Below are positions 1-10,400 of a DNA stretch of 64,000 nucleotides, piece by piece. The notes beneath the pieces are model-generated. The model had not been told where the DNA came from, did not search any database, and worked only from the letters and a program-made list of their open reading frames with translations. The DNA is from Mimachlamys varia. Lineage: Eukaryota; Mollusca; Bivalvia; Pectinida; Pectinidae. Position 1 is the first letter of the stretch. Every line of letters begins with the position of its first letter. A program made the position numbers and the translations under genes. The stretch is taken from contig OX392541.1 of NCBI GenBank assembly GCA_947623455.1, positions 8,684,719-8,748,718 of the forward strand. The letters run 5' to 3'.

Positions 1-333
1 CAAGTGAGCGAAACAGGCCCTTTGTGCCCTCTTGTTCCAATAATGCTGATTGTCGAGCAGAGATTTGTTAGCACCATTTATGAGTCTACCAATATGTCTC
101 TGCAATCGGTTAAACCCCACATAAGGGAGTGTCGAGGGAGACTTCAGGAAAACATAACAGTTGGAAAAACAACATAACGCCCCAATTTTAGTTGCCTTTC
201 ACGAATCTTGCAATTCGGGCAACAGGTACGAACTACCAATAGGGTTCTTACTATAGAGGTTTATCTACAGTTTGTACAAACACAGATATAGCCAAACGCT
301 TTGCAGTCAGCTTAATCCTTTATTATTTTGCAG
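1..333. other. Intron of the gustatory-receptor-like gene
   Basis: This stretch precedes the first visible exon of the receptor-like gene and is read as its intron, ending in a pyrimidine-rich tract and CAG at 331-333. I see no exon in it. At about 16-36 there is a short inverted GGCCC/GCCC pair followed by CTCTTGTT. It resembles the 3' end of the Helentron-like elements found later in the window, so it may be a relic of one. Confidence 0.5.
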
Positions 334-2966
334 CTCCAAATTTTCATCTCGAGAGTAAACGGACCTCCAATTGGAATCAACGTGTACGACATGTTTAATG
401 TCGATAGATCAAGTTTGCTTATGGTAAGTTGGTACAGATGGACCTTATACCTAAAGTTAATTTGCTTATTAGTGTGCTTTCTTGTTGTATTGTGCCTCTA
501 GTTTAATCGATTTTGAGTTCGGATTATGATTTTGTTGACGCTTTGGCATTCTCTGATTTCATTAAGGACGCTCGACCCTACGTAATACGCAAGTTTTGAA
601 TCTCGTTTTGTGGTGACGTAGCTTCTTATTTGTGTACCTGGAATTTGAAAACGGGGTATCAAATTCGTTCTACACAGTGATAAGTCGCGATGTCAACAAT
701 GGCGAGATGAGAGGGGACGGTTCAAGTCTTCAACTCAAGCAAATACGAGCAAATAAAGTATTAACACGACCACTCATATTGCAAAACAACAACAAAAACA
801 GATGTATACGATATCGACATATGGTCGGACACTGACAGCGACGGCAACAGTATAGAAACAGAATCGGAATGTAGGCCTAAAGTAACCGGTACAATTGGCC
901 ATGGTTTCTCAAACTGGAGAGAGTCGGCGTGTGGTAGAATTATACGTGTTGGCAGAACGTTTACACAAGGGCTGTGCCTGGTGTCATTATATATGCACTA
1001 TTATGCTGTTGAAAATATAACACAGAACGCCAATAGTTATGTTCTAAAATGTTTTAAGCTTGTACGCATTCACAGTATATGTGTTATGTAAAAATACTAC
1101 CCACAACAAAAACTTCCTAATAGCATCAAGGGAGACAACCTACCATATACACAGTTTTACATCTAGTTTTCAATAAGTTCAATCTGATTAAAATACAGAT
1201 CCTTGTTCTCACTCCGTTTTACAAGGATCTGACAACACGTCCAGATGACCTTTGTCGCCTCTTTACTTAACACTAAAATAATTTTCCAACGACCTGTCAT
1301 CTTGCAGCAAGCCATTTCGTCACAATATTCCGCACGAACTTTTTGGTGACGAAATGACTAAACGGAAAAATGTGTTTATGCAAGCATTGTCGCCTCAAAA
1401 TTTCACTGTCAAGATTCTGCCAGTAGTTATTTGATTGGCTAATGCGAAAGGTCATCGGGACATGACCCTCTATGGGATTATCTCAGATCTTAACGCAGCA
1501 GAGAGAAGTTTACGGAACGGCGCGGAGATCAAGATATGATTTTAATCAGATTGTGTGATATTTTGATTTAATTTTTGCTTTTGCTTTAGGTAACTATACC
1601 GTATGTAAATAAATTGACTGTGAATACTGAAATTTGTCCGCCAGATATAATTGCGAAAGGGTCGAGCCTCCTTAACACCCCCCCCCCGTCCTCCCCAACG
1701 AGGTTGGGGGAGGGGTATACTTATATAACAAACCTGTCTAATGTCTATTAATTCGTTGCCTGTACGCAGACTTTGTCCAGCTATGTCTTGCCTCAATTTA
1801 CAATGGATATTTTTCCAAAACACAATGTACATTTGCATCTCCCTTCCCAGAATTATCCACCTAGATGTAGACAATTAACACATATTGTCTGACCATGCAT
1901 TCTCTGTGTTTTAATCGATTTCTTGAAAATGGTGTGTGAATGGTCGATATCCCTACCGAAGCAACTTTTTAATAATTTTAATAACTGGCCTTCTACACTA
2001 AATGTAGGATGAATTTTCTCAGATTTAACTATCTTTTTAAAATATTGTGGATAAAGCCAATACAACATAGAACTTTGCCCCGACGAATGGTACTAAAATT
2101 TAGTGTTGTTTCGTTTAGTTCGATTGTTTATACGTTCTAGTAACAGCCAGGGTCATTGGTATACAATATCTCTTCAAGTCTTTACACAGGGGCGCAGTCT
2201 GACTAAAGTGCAGATCCTTATTTTCACTCCGTTTTACAAGTTTCTGACAAAACACCCCACATGAGGTCATGTTAGATAATGACCTTTGTCGCCTCTTTAC
2301 TTCCCACTTCAATCAATATGCACACTTTACTTGTGACGAAATGAAGTATAATCATGCAGGCTTTTTCTTTTAAATGCGGTTTTCAGCGCTAAAACGTTCG
2401 TTTAAGCTGCTTATTGGATCACATTCTGAGAGTTATACAAATGACGACAAACAAACCAATGATGAAATTTGCCCGTTTTCCCACCATACCCACACCCCGG
2501 TACATGGGATTTGTATTTGTTTGGTCAATTACCATTATTCTAAATATAGTGTTGTGTTCGGATAAGAATATTCGTTGGATGTCGTATGGATATATGAACA
2601 ACGATGTTCATGTGGATTAGGTATGGGACGCTCGTCTCAAGATAATTTGACACGCACCGAGGCTAGTTTTTTCCATCTTAATATTAATTGAAATTTTACA
2701 GATCAAATATTAATTAATTGCTCTTAAATCTTTGTACATCCAACATCTGAAGAATAACAGTAGCGTTCACGTAATAATTCACATTATGGGGGTTTGATAA
2801 TCGACTTAATAAACTTCATAAACCGTCATTGTTGTTTATTTTGCAGCTGTTTGGAACCATCCTGACGTATTCTATAGTCATATTCCAGACAACTGGTCCT
2901 ACGACATGCAACAATTCAACCTACTCTGAGGTGACTACAATATCAACTAGTTACACGACATCTTAA
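334..2966 (+). CDS. Gustatory-receptor-like 7TM protein, last two exons (5' end outside window)
   Basis: Two coding exons join in phase 0: 334-423 (30 codons, acceptor TTTTGCAG, donor GTAAGT) and 2847-2966 (39 codons plus TAA, acceptor TTTTGCAG). The first encodes a loop ending in PPIGINVYDMFNVDRSSLLM. The second begins LFGTILTYSIVIFQT. This is the C-terminal signature of the insect-type gustatory receptor / gustatory-receptor-like family: a 'hhGhxxYxhFxhDRxxLL' segment, a phase-0 intron, then the last membrane helix ending in TYhhhhhQ. Family members are seven-transmembrane, usually ligand-gated channels for taste or other chemicals; mollusc members are mostly uncharacterised. After the helix there is an unusual Thr/Ser-rich tail of about 25 residues that overlaps a retroelement fragment. 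The intron is 2.4 kb and holds MITE copies. Only about 69 residues are visible, so ligand and subtype cannot be judged. Confidence 0.72.
497..565 (-). repeat. Interspersed repeat R1, end fragment
   Basis: A 65-bp fragment of repeat family R1 in minus orientation, recognised by TTTAATCGATTTTGAGTTCG and the following GGATTATGATTTTGTTGACG. The same stretch recurs at about 10030-10095, 11930-11990 and 37785-37845. Confidence 0.7.
1183..1552. mobile_element. MITE family M1, full-length copy
   Basis: About 370 bp bounded by inverted AATCTGATTAAAAT and ATTTTAATCAGATT. The left subterminal part is the 'CAGATCCTTGTTCTCACTCC' type and the right is the 'ACGGAACGGCGCGGAGATCA' type. The interior has an inverted pair around TTTCGTCAC / GTGACGAAA. 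There is no coding capacity. At least eleven copies or fragments of the family occur in the window. Confidence 0.8.
2197..2345. mobile_element. MITE family M1, truncated copy
   Basis: It carries the left-end type CAGATCCTTATTTTCACTCC, then the shared GACCTTTGTCGCCTC and a degenerate TTGTGACGAAATGA. The right half is missing. It lies in the receptor-like gene's last intron. Confidence 0.65.
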
Positions 2967-3240
2967 ATCGCCGCATTGTGTCCAGTGACACCATTTTCGA
3001 ACGTCGATGCTCGGAACTCAAAGAACATATAATCGCTAAAGGTTATACATCTACTTTGATATATAAGGAAATGGACAAAGCAAGGGTATTGGACAGAGCA
3101 GGTTTACTCCAATATCACGTCAGACCTCCGACACGAAGGGTAGGCTGTGTCATAACGTTCTAATTGCCGCCATCTATTTTGAAAACCCATTGGCGCATCG
3201 CATCATTGAATCTTCAGCGAAACTGCGACATGTTAACAGC
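2951..3240 (+). pseudogene. Penelope-like retroelement fragment (C-terminal part of reverse transcriptase region), broken
   Basis: The frame from about 2951 to 3163 reads ILNRRIVSSDTIFERR, then SELKEHIIAKGY, LDRAGLLQYH and VITF before a stop. A one-base shift picks up LPPSILKTHWRIASLN at about 3164-3215. This order (a 'RRxxELKxHhhxRGY' stretch, 'hDR..LL', 'hVhTFhP', then 'LPxIxxIhxxHW') is what I know from the region after the reverse transcriptase core and before the GIY-YIG nuclease in Penelope-like and related retroelements. The copy is short, frameshifted and lacks all catalytic motifs. It overlaps the last codons of the receptor-like gene in another frame. Confidence 0.6.
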
Positions 3241-3613
3241 ATAGGTGAGAAATACGAATGTAACTCAATATCAAGAAATGGAAAGTTCACGATCGGAAAA
3301 CTGAAATCATCAGGTTAATCATACAGCTTATAAGTAAGTTGCCCGGGTTGAAAACTACCCACCGTTGAAATCTACGGCGGGTCACTTTTTCACGGGGCAA
3401 ATCACAGAAATATCGATCGCGCGAGTGGTGTCATTTTTCTACAGATGGCTGTGTAAGATTTCTGCTGTGAAATAACGACCCCGGGTAGTTTTTTATTGTC
3501 TGTCACTTTTTCACGTTACACTGACAAAGCCTTATATTTTCACTGCTCATCACTGCAGTGAAAATTTAAGTTTTATCATATTAGGAATAAGATTCATCAG
3601 TTTGGTATGAATG

Positions 3614-3878
3614 AATATATACTGAGATTGTTTTTTTTTTTACTCTAGTCTACCTGTAGTACTAGAGTACATTTGGACGAAATGTCGCGCTACGTTTTTG
3701 ACAGCTGACTTCTCCAACTCGCCCTATTTTGGGTAGTGAGCTGATTTCAGCGGTCAGAACACCGACACTCGGCTATTGTACTCTTTGCTTGACAAAGGAA
3801 ACAGACGTTTTCGAAAGCTCGCAATTTAAGTTTTCAATTCCTGTTTGTGTACAAAAAAAAACAATCTCAGTATATATT
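3614..3878. repeat. Short inverted-repeat element (TIR about 26 bp)
   Basis: AATATATACTGAGATTG followed by a T-run at 3614-3640 is inverted as an A-run followed by CAATCTCAGTATATATT at 3853-3878. Flanking 'TTTTATCA...CAGTTTG' strings on both sides look like a wider degenerate duplication. No coding sequence is seen. It looks like a MITE of about 265 bp. Confidence 0.55.
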
Positions 3879-3942
3879 AAGTTTTATCAGTTTGATAATT
3901 TTCTAGATTTCACAGGCAAAAATGTAATAAAAAGTTTTTATT

Positions 3943-5595
3943 AGGTCACCTGAGACGAAGTCTCAAGTGACCTATTCTAATCGCCTTTTGTCCGTCGTGC
4001 GTCCGTAAACTTTTTACATTTTCGACTTCTTCTTCAAAACCACTGAACCAAATTCAATGAAATTTTACAGGAAGCTTCCATGGCTGAGGGTGAACCAAAA
4101 TTGTGAATTATATGGTCCTCACCTCCCAGGGGCATGCGGGGCGGGGCCAAAAAGGGTAAAATTGACTAAAACTTCAAAAATCTTCTCCTCTACTCTCAGA
4201 TATGGTAGAATCAAATACTCTTCATAGATAGAAGGGTCTTAAGATGCTTTACCAAAATTGTGAATTTCATGACCCTGGGGTCTCATGTTTGCCCCTGGGG
4301 AGGGGGTAAACTTTACTATAGTTTATATAGGGAAATCACATTTTTGACTATTATTTGTTGGATTTGTATTGGAATTCATTCTAACTTGTGTAAAATTATC
4401 AGCATGGGATGACACTTTGATGGTATGTGCATGTTGGCCCTAGTTGACCCCAGGGGCTGGTGGGCGGGGCCAAAAAGAGTCAAATTTACAAAAATTTCAA
4501 AAATCTTCTCTACTCTTAGATATGGTAGAATCAAATACTCTTCATAGATGGAAGGGTCTTAAGGTTCTTTACCAAAATTGTGAATTTCATGACCCTGGGG
4601 TCTCACGTTTGCCCCTGGGAAGGGGGTAAACTTTACTATAGTTTATATTGGGAAATCACATTTTTGACTATTATTTGTTGGATTTGTATTGGAATTCATT
4701 CTAACTTGTATAAAATTATCAGCATGGGATGACACTTTGATGGTATGTACATGTTGGCCCTAGTTGACCCCCAGGGGCTGGTGGGCGGGGCCAAAAAGGG
4801 TCAAATTGACAAAAATTTCAAAAATCTTCTTCTCTACTCTCAGATATGGTAGAATCAAATACTCTTCATAGATGGAAGGGTCTTAAGGTTCTTTACCAAA
4901 ATTGTGAATTTCATGACCCTGGGGTCTCACGTTTGCCCCTGGGGAGGGGGTAAACTTTACTATAGTTTATATAGGGAAATCACATTTTTGACTATTATTT
5001 GTTGGATTTGTATTGGAATTCATTCTAACTTGTATCAAATTATCAGCTGGGATGACACTTTTATGGTATGTACATGTTGGCCCTAGTTGACCCCCAGGGG
5101 CTGGAGGGCGGGGCCAAAAAGGGTCAAATTTACAAAAATTTCAAAAATCTTCTTCTCTACTCCCAGATATGCTGGAATCAAATACTCTTCATAGATGGGT
5201 TAGTTTTAAGGTTCTTTACCAAAATTGTGAATTTCATGACTCTGGGGTCTTGCATCTCCCCCTGTGGAGGGGGTTAAGTTTACTATAGTATATTGGCAGA
5301 AAAAAAAACATTTTTTTGCATTATTTGTTTAATTGCCATAAGAAATGATGCAAATTTGGTTGAAATTATCAATATGACATGACTTTTGAGTAGTACGCAC
5401 ATATCGACACTGACTGACCCCCAGGTGCCTGAGGGGTGGGGCCTAAAAGGGTCAAATTGACATAATTTCAAAAATTCATTTTTTCCACTCCCAGATATGC
5501 TACAATGTATTGTTATAAATATTCATCTCAACATTCCCATATTTCTCTTTCATGTCAAACATCAGGTGACCGTTAAGGCCCATGGGCCTCTTGTT
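3943..5595 (+). mobile_element. Helentron-like non-autonomous element, copy 1
   Basis: A 1.65-kb element. The 5' end starts AGGTCACCTGAGACGAAG and folds into a hairpin (AGGTCACCTGAGAC with its inverted copy up to about 3974). The 3' end is TCAGGTGACC, then GTTAAGGCCCATGGGCCTC and TTGTT, so the 5' terminal GGTCACCTGA is inverted about 30 bp inside the 3' end, followed by a GGCCCATGGGCC hairpin. The interior is a tandem array of a unit of about 320 bp, with the GACCCCAGGGGCTG motif near 4448, 4768, 5090 and 5417. Asymmetric terminal inverted repeats, a 3' hairpin, insertion next to T and internal tandem repeats fit Helentron-derived elements (HINEs, bivalve 'pearl' type). There is no Rep/helicase, so it is non-autonomous. 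Confidence 0.72.
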
Positions 5596-5827
5596 TATTT
5601 TTTAGCCTTAATTAACTCACTTTGATCATCAAATTTAGAAAATGAATCAATCTTTATCAAAAATCCCAGGAAATGAAACACTAACTGTATCCAATTATAT
5701 TCCGTTTGGTTCAAGTAAATTGATTGCAAAAGTCCGAGGGTTCTAACTTTCTTGTACGTTGTTCGTTAAACTGCTTCAGAGGTTTACAAAACAAGTGTAA
5801 ATTTCAGAACTCGGATATTATACATGT

Positions 5828-5948
5828 ATTGCCCTGGTTGTAGGGAGACATGACGATTTGTTTAACCAAGGCATGTCATATTTTTCCGAGGGAAATATGA
5901 CTTGCCGCGGGTAAACTAATCGTCATGTCTCTCTACAACTAGGACAAT
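5828..5948. repeat. Foldback (hairpin) repeat
   Basis: An imperfect palindrome of about 120 bp. ATTGCCCTGGTTGTAGGGAG and ACATGACGATT on the left are inverted as AATCGTCATGT, CTCTCTACAAC and AGGACAAT on the right. The centre repeats the pattern (GGCATGTCATATTT / AAATATGACTTGCC). Confidence 0.75.
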
Positions 5949-7860
5949 AAATTGTTAATTATACCGAAATACAGCGTCAATGAAGACTGTATTCATACGA
6001 TTCACAAACAATACATTTATTAAATAACAATATGTAGAGAAAAAAAACCAGTTCAATTTAAAAAACAATGTAATTCTATTTTTTGTGTTTCCCACGTCCT
6101 TTGCCTGCAGAATATTGTTGGATTTCATCGGCGTCTGTTTAATAAAGAGGCCGGTCGTCTGCCGTGTTGTTCATCGGAACGACTCGGACAGTTCAGTACC
6201 ACGAACGACAACTCTCTAGAGATTCCTGCGAGGGGCTCCGCATGGGCGAGACATGAGAAATTGGACATGATGCACGCGAGGGAGACATGAAGTGAAGTCT
6301 CCCTGACACGTGACAGCTCTCGACCAATCCTTGACTGTGTTATATAATAGAGGTATAATAATATGTCGTAATACACAGTGGTAATGTGGTAACTGTAACG
6401 TTTTCTCTGCGTCTCACTTCTGGGTTCTCTTCGCTGGTATGGCGAATAGTAGTCACAGACTACACAGAGTAGATACTTCAAAATCAATCCGGGCGTCAAC
6501 CGTCAAAACACATGTCAAAGTTAATACAGTCTTAACTAGGAAACTAGGAATGAATAACAAAGGCGTTATTTTCAAGTATAAATGTTATATTAAATTATAT
6601 CTTCATATTAACAATACAAATATGGCACGTTAACAACAACGGTCTCTCTCTTGCTTGCATTCACACGTATAATAATCAAGTGACAAATGACAACTGCCTG
6701 ACTAGGGAATTTAGACCATTAACAATTGCATGTACCATGAAATAAAGATAACAGCATTTAGACAAATCCTAAAAGAGTCCATGAACCAATACTTAAAGAA
6801 TATCCGTCTCACTATAGCTGATTATTAAGGAATATAAATGCCTATATGTAGAAGTCAATATGCTAGTGATAGCAAACCTTCATTGAACTATTATTCAACT
6901 GAATGAACATAACTCTATTCAGCTAGACCAATTAGATATATTAACTATAAAAGTCAGCACTAACGCTTAATATTCGTATAAATTCATTATTAAATATGAA
7001 ATAATCGCAATACCGGTGATAACACCCGACAGAGCTTTAACTTTTAGAATGAATTATTAGTACCTTATAAAGTTAATGAAAGTATACGTAGAAGTCAGCT
7101 ACAGTATAAATTCCAATATCCAGATATGTATATGTCAGGGTATGGTACCCGGTGCCAGGCTACGCGAGAACCTTGTATATACCCTTCTAGAATGCCAATT
7201 TGGCAGCTGAAAGATGTTGGCAGCTGGAAGCTGCCAATTTACGTCTATGACGTCACATATAGTACCGCGAAATGCCAACACAATGCCAACAACGAACTAG
7301 TCCCTCTATAAGTGGAATTTCTAAATATTTCAACACAAAACTAGATTATATTACAATAATAACGCACAAAAACTGATCCGGAACTAAATTTAACTGGTTA
7401 CAATCCGAGTTGTGTTCCAACTAATACAATATCCTTACTGTACGCACTCAATCGTCAAGCCACCATCACCGATAGTTGGCAGTGGGGCTGGTTTGACTAG
7501 TGCGACTACCTACATCGTTTACAGCTGAATTAAACTGTAAGTACAATAAAATCACAATGCGGTTGGTCTTATTACAATCTACTGCAACTGTGCATTGGTT
7601 CTTTTCATATAAATTCTTACAAATAAACACATAAACTTACGGAATGAATTATTGGCTATATTCTGTTTGAAAGTAAATACAGTAAGATGACGTCGCCCCT
7701 AGCAAGCAAATAGGTCTAATACACAGTACAAAATAAGGATGCCTAAATTACACTTCGTTTACAATATCTTGACATTTCCGGATATATTCTAAGGACATAA
7801 ACTTTGTTTCTACAGAATCATAGCGATCAGCTGTTTACACAACAAAATGTTTACAATCAA
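5949..7860. other. No gene recognised; AT-rich with degenerate repeats
   Basis: Nearly 2 kb without a supportable gene. At 6270-6310 a short palindrome (GGGAGACATGAAG / CTTCATGT-like) resembles the ends of the foldback at 5828. At 7190-7240 TGGCAGCTGAAAG and TTGGCAGCTGGAAGC form a small direct and inverted cluster. Open frames here (for example 6125-6499 minus and 7126-7311 plus) show no family resemblance or splice context. Confidence 0.5.
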
Positions 7861-7861
7861 A

Positions 7862-8262
7862 TAAATAAGAAAATACCGAAGCGTCAACATAATCATAATC
7901 CAAACTCAAAATCGATTAAACCAGGGGCAAAATTTGAACAAAGGAAAGACTTGCATGGAGACCCTTGCAAAAGTACAAGAGAATAAGACCAGGTGTTCCG
8001 GAAGAGTAAGCGTCTTATGCTTCATCGACGACACCCGCCATGCAAATCTTTGTCACATCCAAGTAAACATCAAATTCTCAAAATGAGAACCGAGTATCAT
8101 TGTCAATCACAACAAGTAAACACACTAATGAACATACTCAAAAACGTCCATCTTCATATCACTTAAAGATACAGAATATTTCTCAATGAGACAAAGATGG
8201 CGACCATAAAACTTGCCCATAGTTCTGATCAACCAAAATTAGAACCATGGACTTTAAAATGT
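7862..8262 (+). repeat. Interspersed repeat R1, near full-length copy
   Basis: About 400 bp running from AATACCGAAGCGTCAAC through AGGTGTTCCGGAAGAGTAAG, GACGACACCCGCCATG and AACACACTAATGAACATACT to AAGATGGCGACCATAAAACT. It is repeated with high similarity at 9720, 11585, 26370 and 47424. No terminal inverted repeats and no coding potential are seen. Its class is unknown to me; it behaves as a dispersed short element. Confidence 0.75.
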
Positions 8263-8279
8263 AACAGCCTTCACTAACA

Positions 8280-8579
8280 TCAGTGAAAATTAACCAGCTT
8301 TTGTTTCATAACGTTGCTAAGGGTGCCGTGTGATATTAGGTAAAGTAGCATTGACATTGTCTTCAGGCCGTTGAAGTTTTGAAGCACTAAAACTTGTGCA
8401 TTCAAGCGGTTGGCGATTTCTTGCGACGTCGCAGTGTTCTGAGACTGGGTCATCACTGCCCCGTGGAGCTTACCAAACTGTACCTCCTCCCATGCTGTGA
8501 CCTCCTCCACTAGTATAACTTCCTCGTCCGCCACCCAGTTCGACCTGCGGATATTCGGCTTCGTTTCAAAAGTCTGCAT
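8280..8579 (-). CDS. Myb/SANT-like DNA-binding domain exon or fragment
   Basis: A 99-codon frame starting ATG at 8579. Residues about 11-60 read RRSNWVADEEVILVEEVTAW and VQFGKLHGA, then EIANRLNA. This is the layout of the Myb/SANT-like domain (Pfam Myb_DNA-bind_5 type): a first tryptophan, acidic helix 1 'EhxhLhEEV', 'FGK', and a second helix ending in 'hxxRhNA'. Such proteins are typically the DNA-binding partner of Harbinger/PIF transposases or their domesticated relatives. After residue 60 the resemblance stops and the rest is probably intron or decayed sequence. No further exons or a transposase are found nearby, so this is either a first exon or a fragment. Confidence 0.5.
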   Translation of the reverse strand: MQTFETKPNIRRSNWVADEEVILVEEVTAWEEVQFGKLHGAVMTQSQNTATSQEIANRLNAQVLVLQNFNGLKTMSMLLYLISHGTLSNVMKQKLVNFH

Positions 8580-8827
8580 TATTGTTTACACTGTAGTTAG
8601 CCTAGCAGACGATAGTGTGGTTTTCCTTTGCTGAAAAGTTCCAAAAATTTACCGTACGTACGCAAATCGGCGCGCGCATCCCTTTGATAATTAAGATTTC
8701 TGACTTCATGATCCACTTAAGATTGTTGTCTTAGCTAACTCGAGACTGAAGTTCAAATTTAACTCGAGTCTGAAGTTTGTTTCATGTCCCGGGGCCTGTT
8801 GTTTCTAAATGAGAACGTGGAAGAAAC

Positions 8828-9049
8828 AGGTCAAACAACTCGTGGTTATTGGATTTGGAATTTATTTCACTTTCTTCAATTATTTTTTTTAAGTGTACCG
8901 TAGGTTCAGTAATGACAAACTACCACCAATAAGTGTTGCTCTGTTTAATTGCTCGAATAGCAAGATACTGGCTAAAGCTTTTTTAACTTAAAAACTCGAG
9001 TGAAATAAATAACATTTCTAACAACCACTCGTTGTGTAACCTCTATTTA
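8828..9049. repeat. Foldback element, family F1 (long-loop copy)
   Basis: CAAACAACTCGTGGTTATTG then GGAATTTATTTCACT on the left is inverted as GAGTGAAATAAAT then CAACCACTCGTTGTGTAACC on the right, with arms of about 70 bp and a loop of about 80 bp. The same arms form a tighter palindrome at 58697-58866. Confidence 0.7.
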
Positions 9050-9109
9050 CCTTGAATCCAGTCGTGTTATTTTTATCATGTTTTCAACATTGTTAAGAGT
9101 ACAAAAAAA

Positions 9110-9260
9110 TAATTTTGGAGAATACCAAAGCGTTGACAAAACCATAACCCGAACTCAAAATCGATGAACAAAAATTAACATTGAGACCCATGTACACGAA
9201 AATAAGACGGGAATTCCGGAAGAAAAAGCTCCTTCTGCTTCATGTACGACACCCGCCATT
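9110..9260 (+). repeat. Interspersed repeat R1, truncated and diverged
   Basis: It starts GAGAATACCAAAGCGTTGAC and continues to GACACCCGCCATTC, with internal deletions. Only the first 150 bp of the family are kept. Confidence 0.65.
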
Positions 9261-9719
9261 CAATGCGATTAATAAACAAGGATCTGACCAATCCGATTAA
9301 AATCGTATCTTTCATCTGAATTTGTGGAAGAGCTAATCAGGACGGGTAACAAAAGCCTTGCCAAATCTTTTAATTTCACTTTCAGACTTATGGACGATGT
9401 GTTGTCTATAAAAAACAAAGAAGTTTGCTGACCACGTCGATCATTTAAACCCTTCTGAATTTGAAATTAAGGACACAACAGACTCGTCTATATTCGCTGC
9501 TTACCTCTATTTCTACTTAAACTACGACCAACATTGACAGCTTACAACTAAGCTTTGCGATTAACATTATTTCAAATTTTCGATCGTGAACTTCCCATTT
9601 CTTGAGGGTAACATCCCAGCTTCTCCAACCTATTGTGTTTACATGTCGCAGTTGATTCGATATTCTAGAGCAACGTGATTTTCGTGATCGATGAACAAAC
9701 TAACACAAGGATTCGAGAG
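9261..9719. other. No gene recognised
   Basis: AT-rich sequence between two R1 copies. I see no conserved frame or clear repeat ends; the string GATCTGACCAATCCGATTAA at about 9281-9300 is a worn M1 end. Confidence 0.4.
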
Positions 9720-10095
9720 ATGCAGGTTGATCAGAACGAACTATGGGAAATTTTAATGGTCGCCATCTTTGTCTCATTGAGAAATATTCGGTATTATTAC
9801 GTGATATGAAGATGAACGTTTTGGAGTATGCTCATTAGGGGTGTGTTTACTAGTTGTGATTGACAATGATACTCAGTTCTCATTTTGAGAAATTGATGTT
9901 TACTTGGATGTGACAAAGATTTACATGGCGGGTGTCGTCGATGGAGCAGAAGACGCTTACTCTTCCAATAACACATGGACTTATTCTCTTGTAATTTTAC
10001 AAAGATCTCCATAGAAATCTTTCCTTTGTTCATATTTTGCCCCAGTTTTGAGTTCGGATTATGATATTGTTAACGCTTCGGTATTCTCTAATTTA
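9720..10095 (-). repeat. Interspersed repeat R1, minus copy
   Basis: It reads the R1 family backwards, from GATGCAGGTTGATCAGAACG through CGCCATCTTTGTCTCATTGA and TGGCGGGTGTCGTCGATG to GCTTCGGTATTCTCTAA. It abuts an M1 MITE at its right end. Confidence 0.75.
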
Positions 10096-10400
10096 TCTTG
10101 ATCTCCGTGCCACGTTCCGTAAACTTCTCTCTGTTGCGTCAAGACCTGAGGGCATCCCGTAGGGGGTCACATTCAGATGACCTTTGTCTCCTCTTTACTT
10201 ATTCCAATGACGCTGTCATTTTGCAGCAGGTCATTTCGTCACATTATTCCACAGGAACTTTTTGGTGACGAAATGACTAAACAGACAAATGCGATTATGC
10301 ATGCTTTGTCGCCTCAAAATTTCACTGTTGCGATTCTGAAGGTAGCTATAGCAATTTGGGGGGGGGGTGGCTACGTGATCGGCCAATTTATGATCAAGAA
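10096..10400. mobile_element. MITE family M1, left two-thirds
   Basis: It begins ATCTTGATCTCCGTGCCACG (lacking the outermost AATCTGATTAAAAT), then GGGGGTCACATTCAGATGAC, the inverted TTTCGTCAC / GTGACGAAA pair and TTTGTCGCCTCAAAATTTCA. The right end is lost near a G-run at 10359-10367. Confidence 0.7.

Noticed and set aside
6125..6499. 124-codon minus frame
   Set aside because: No domain, no family resemblance, and a composition like non-coding sequence; it overlaps a small palindrome.
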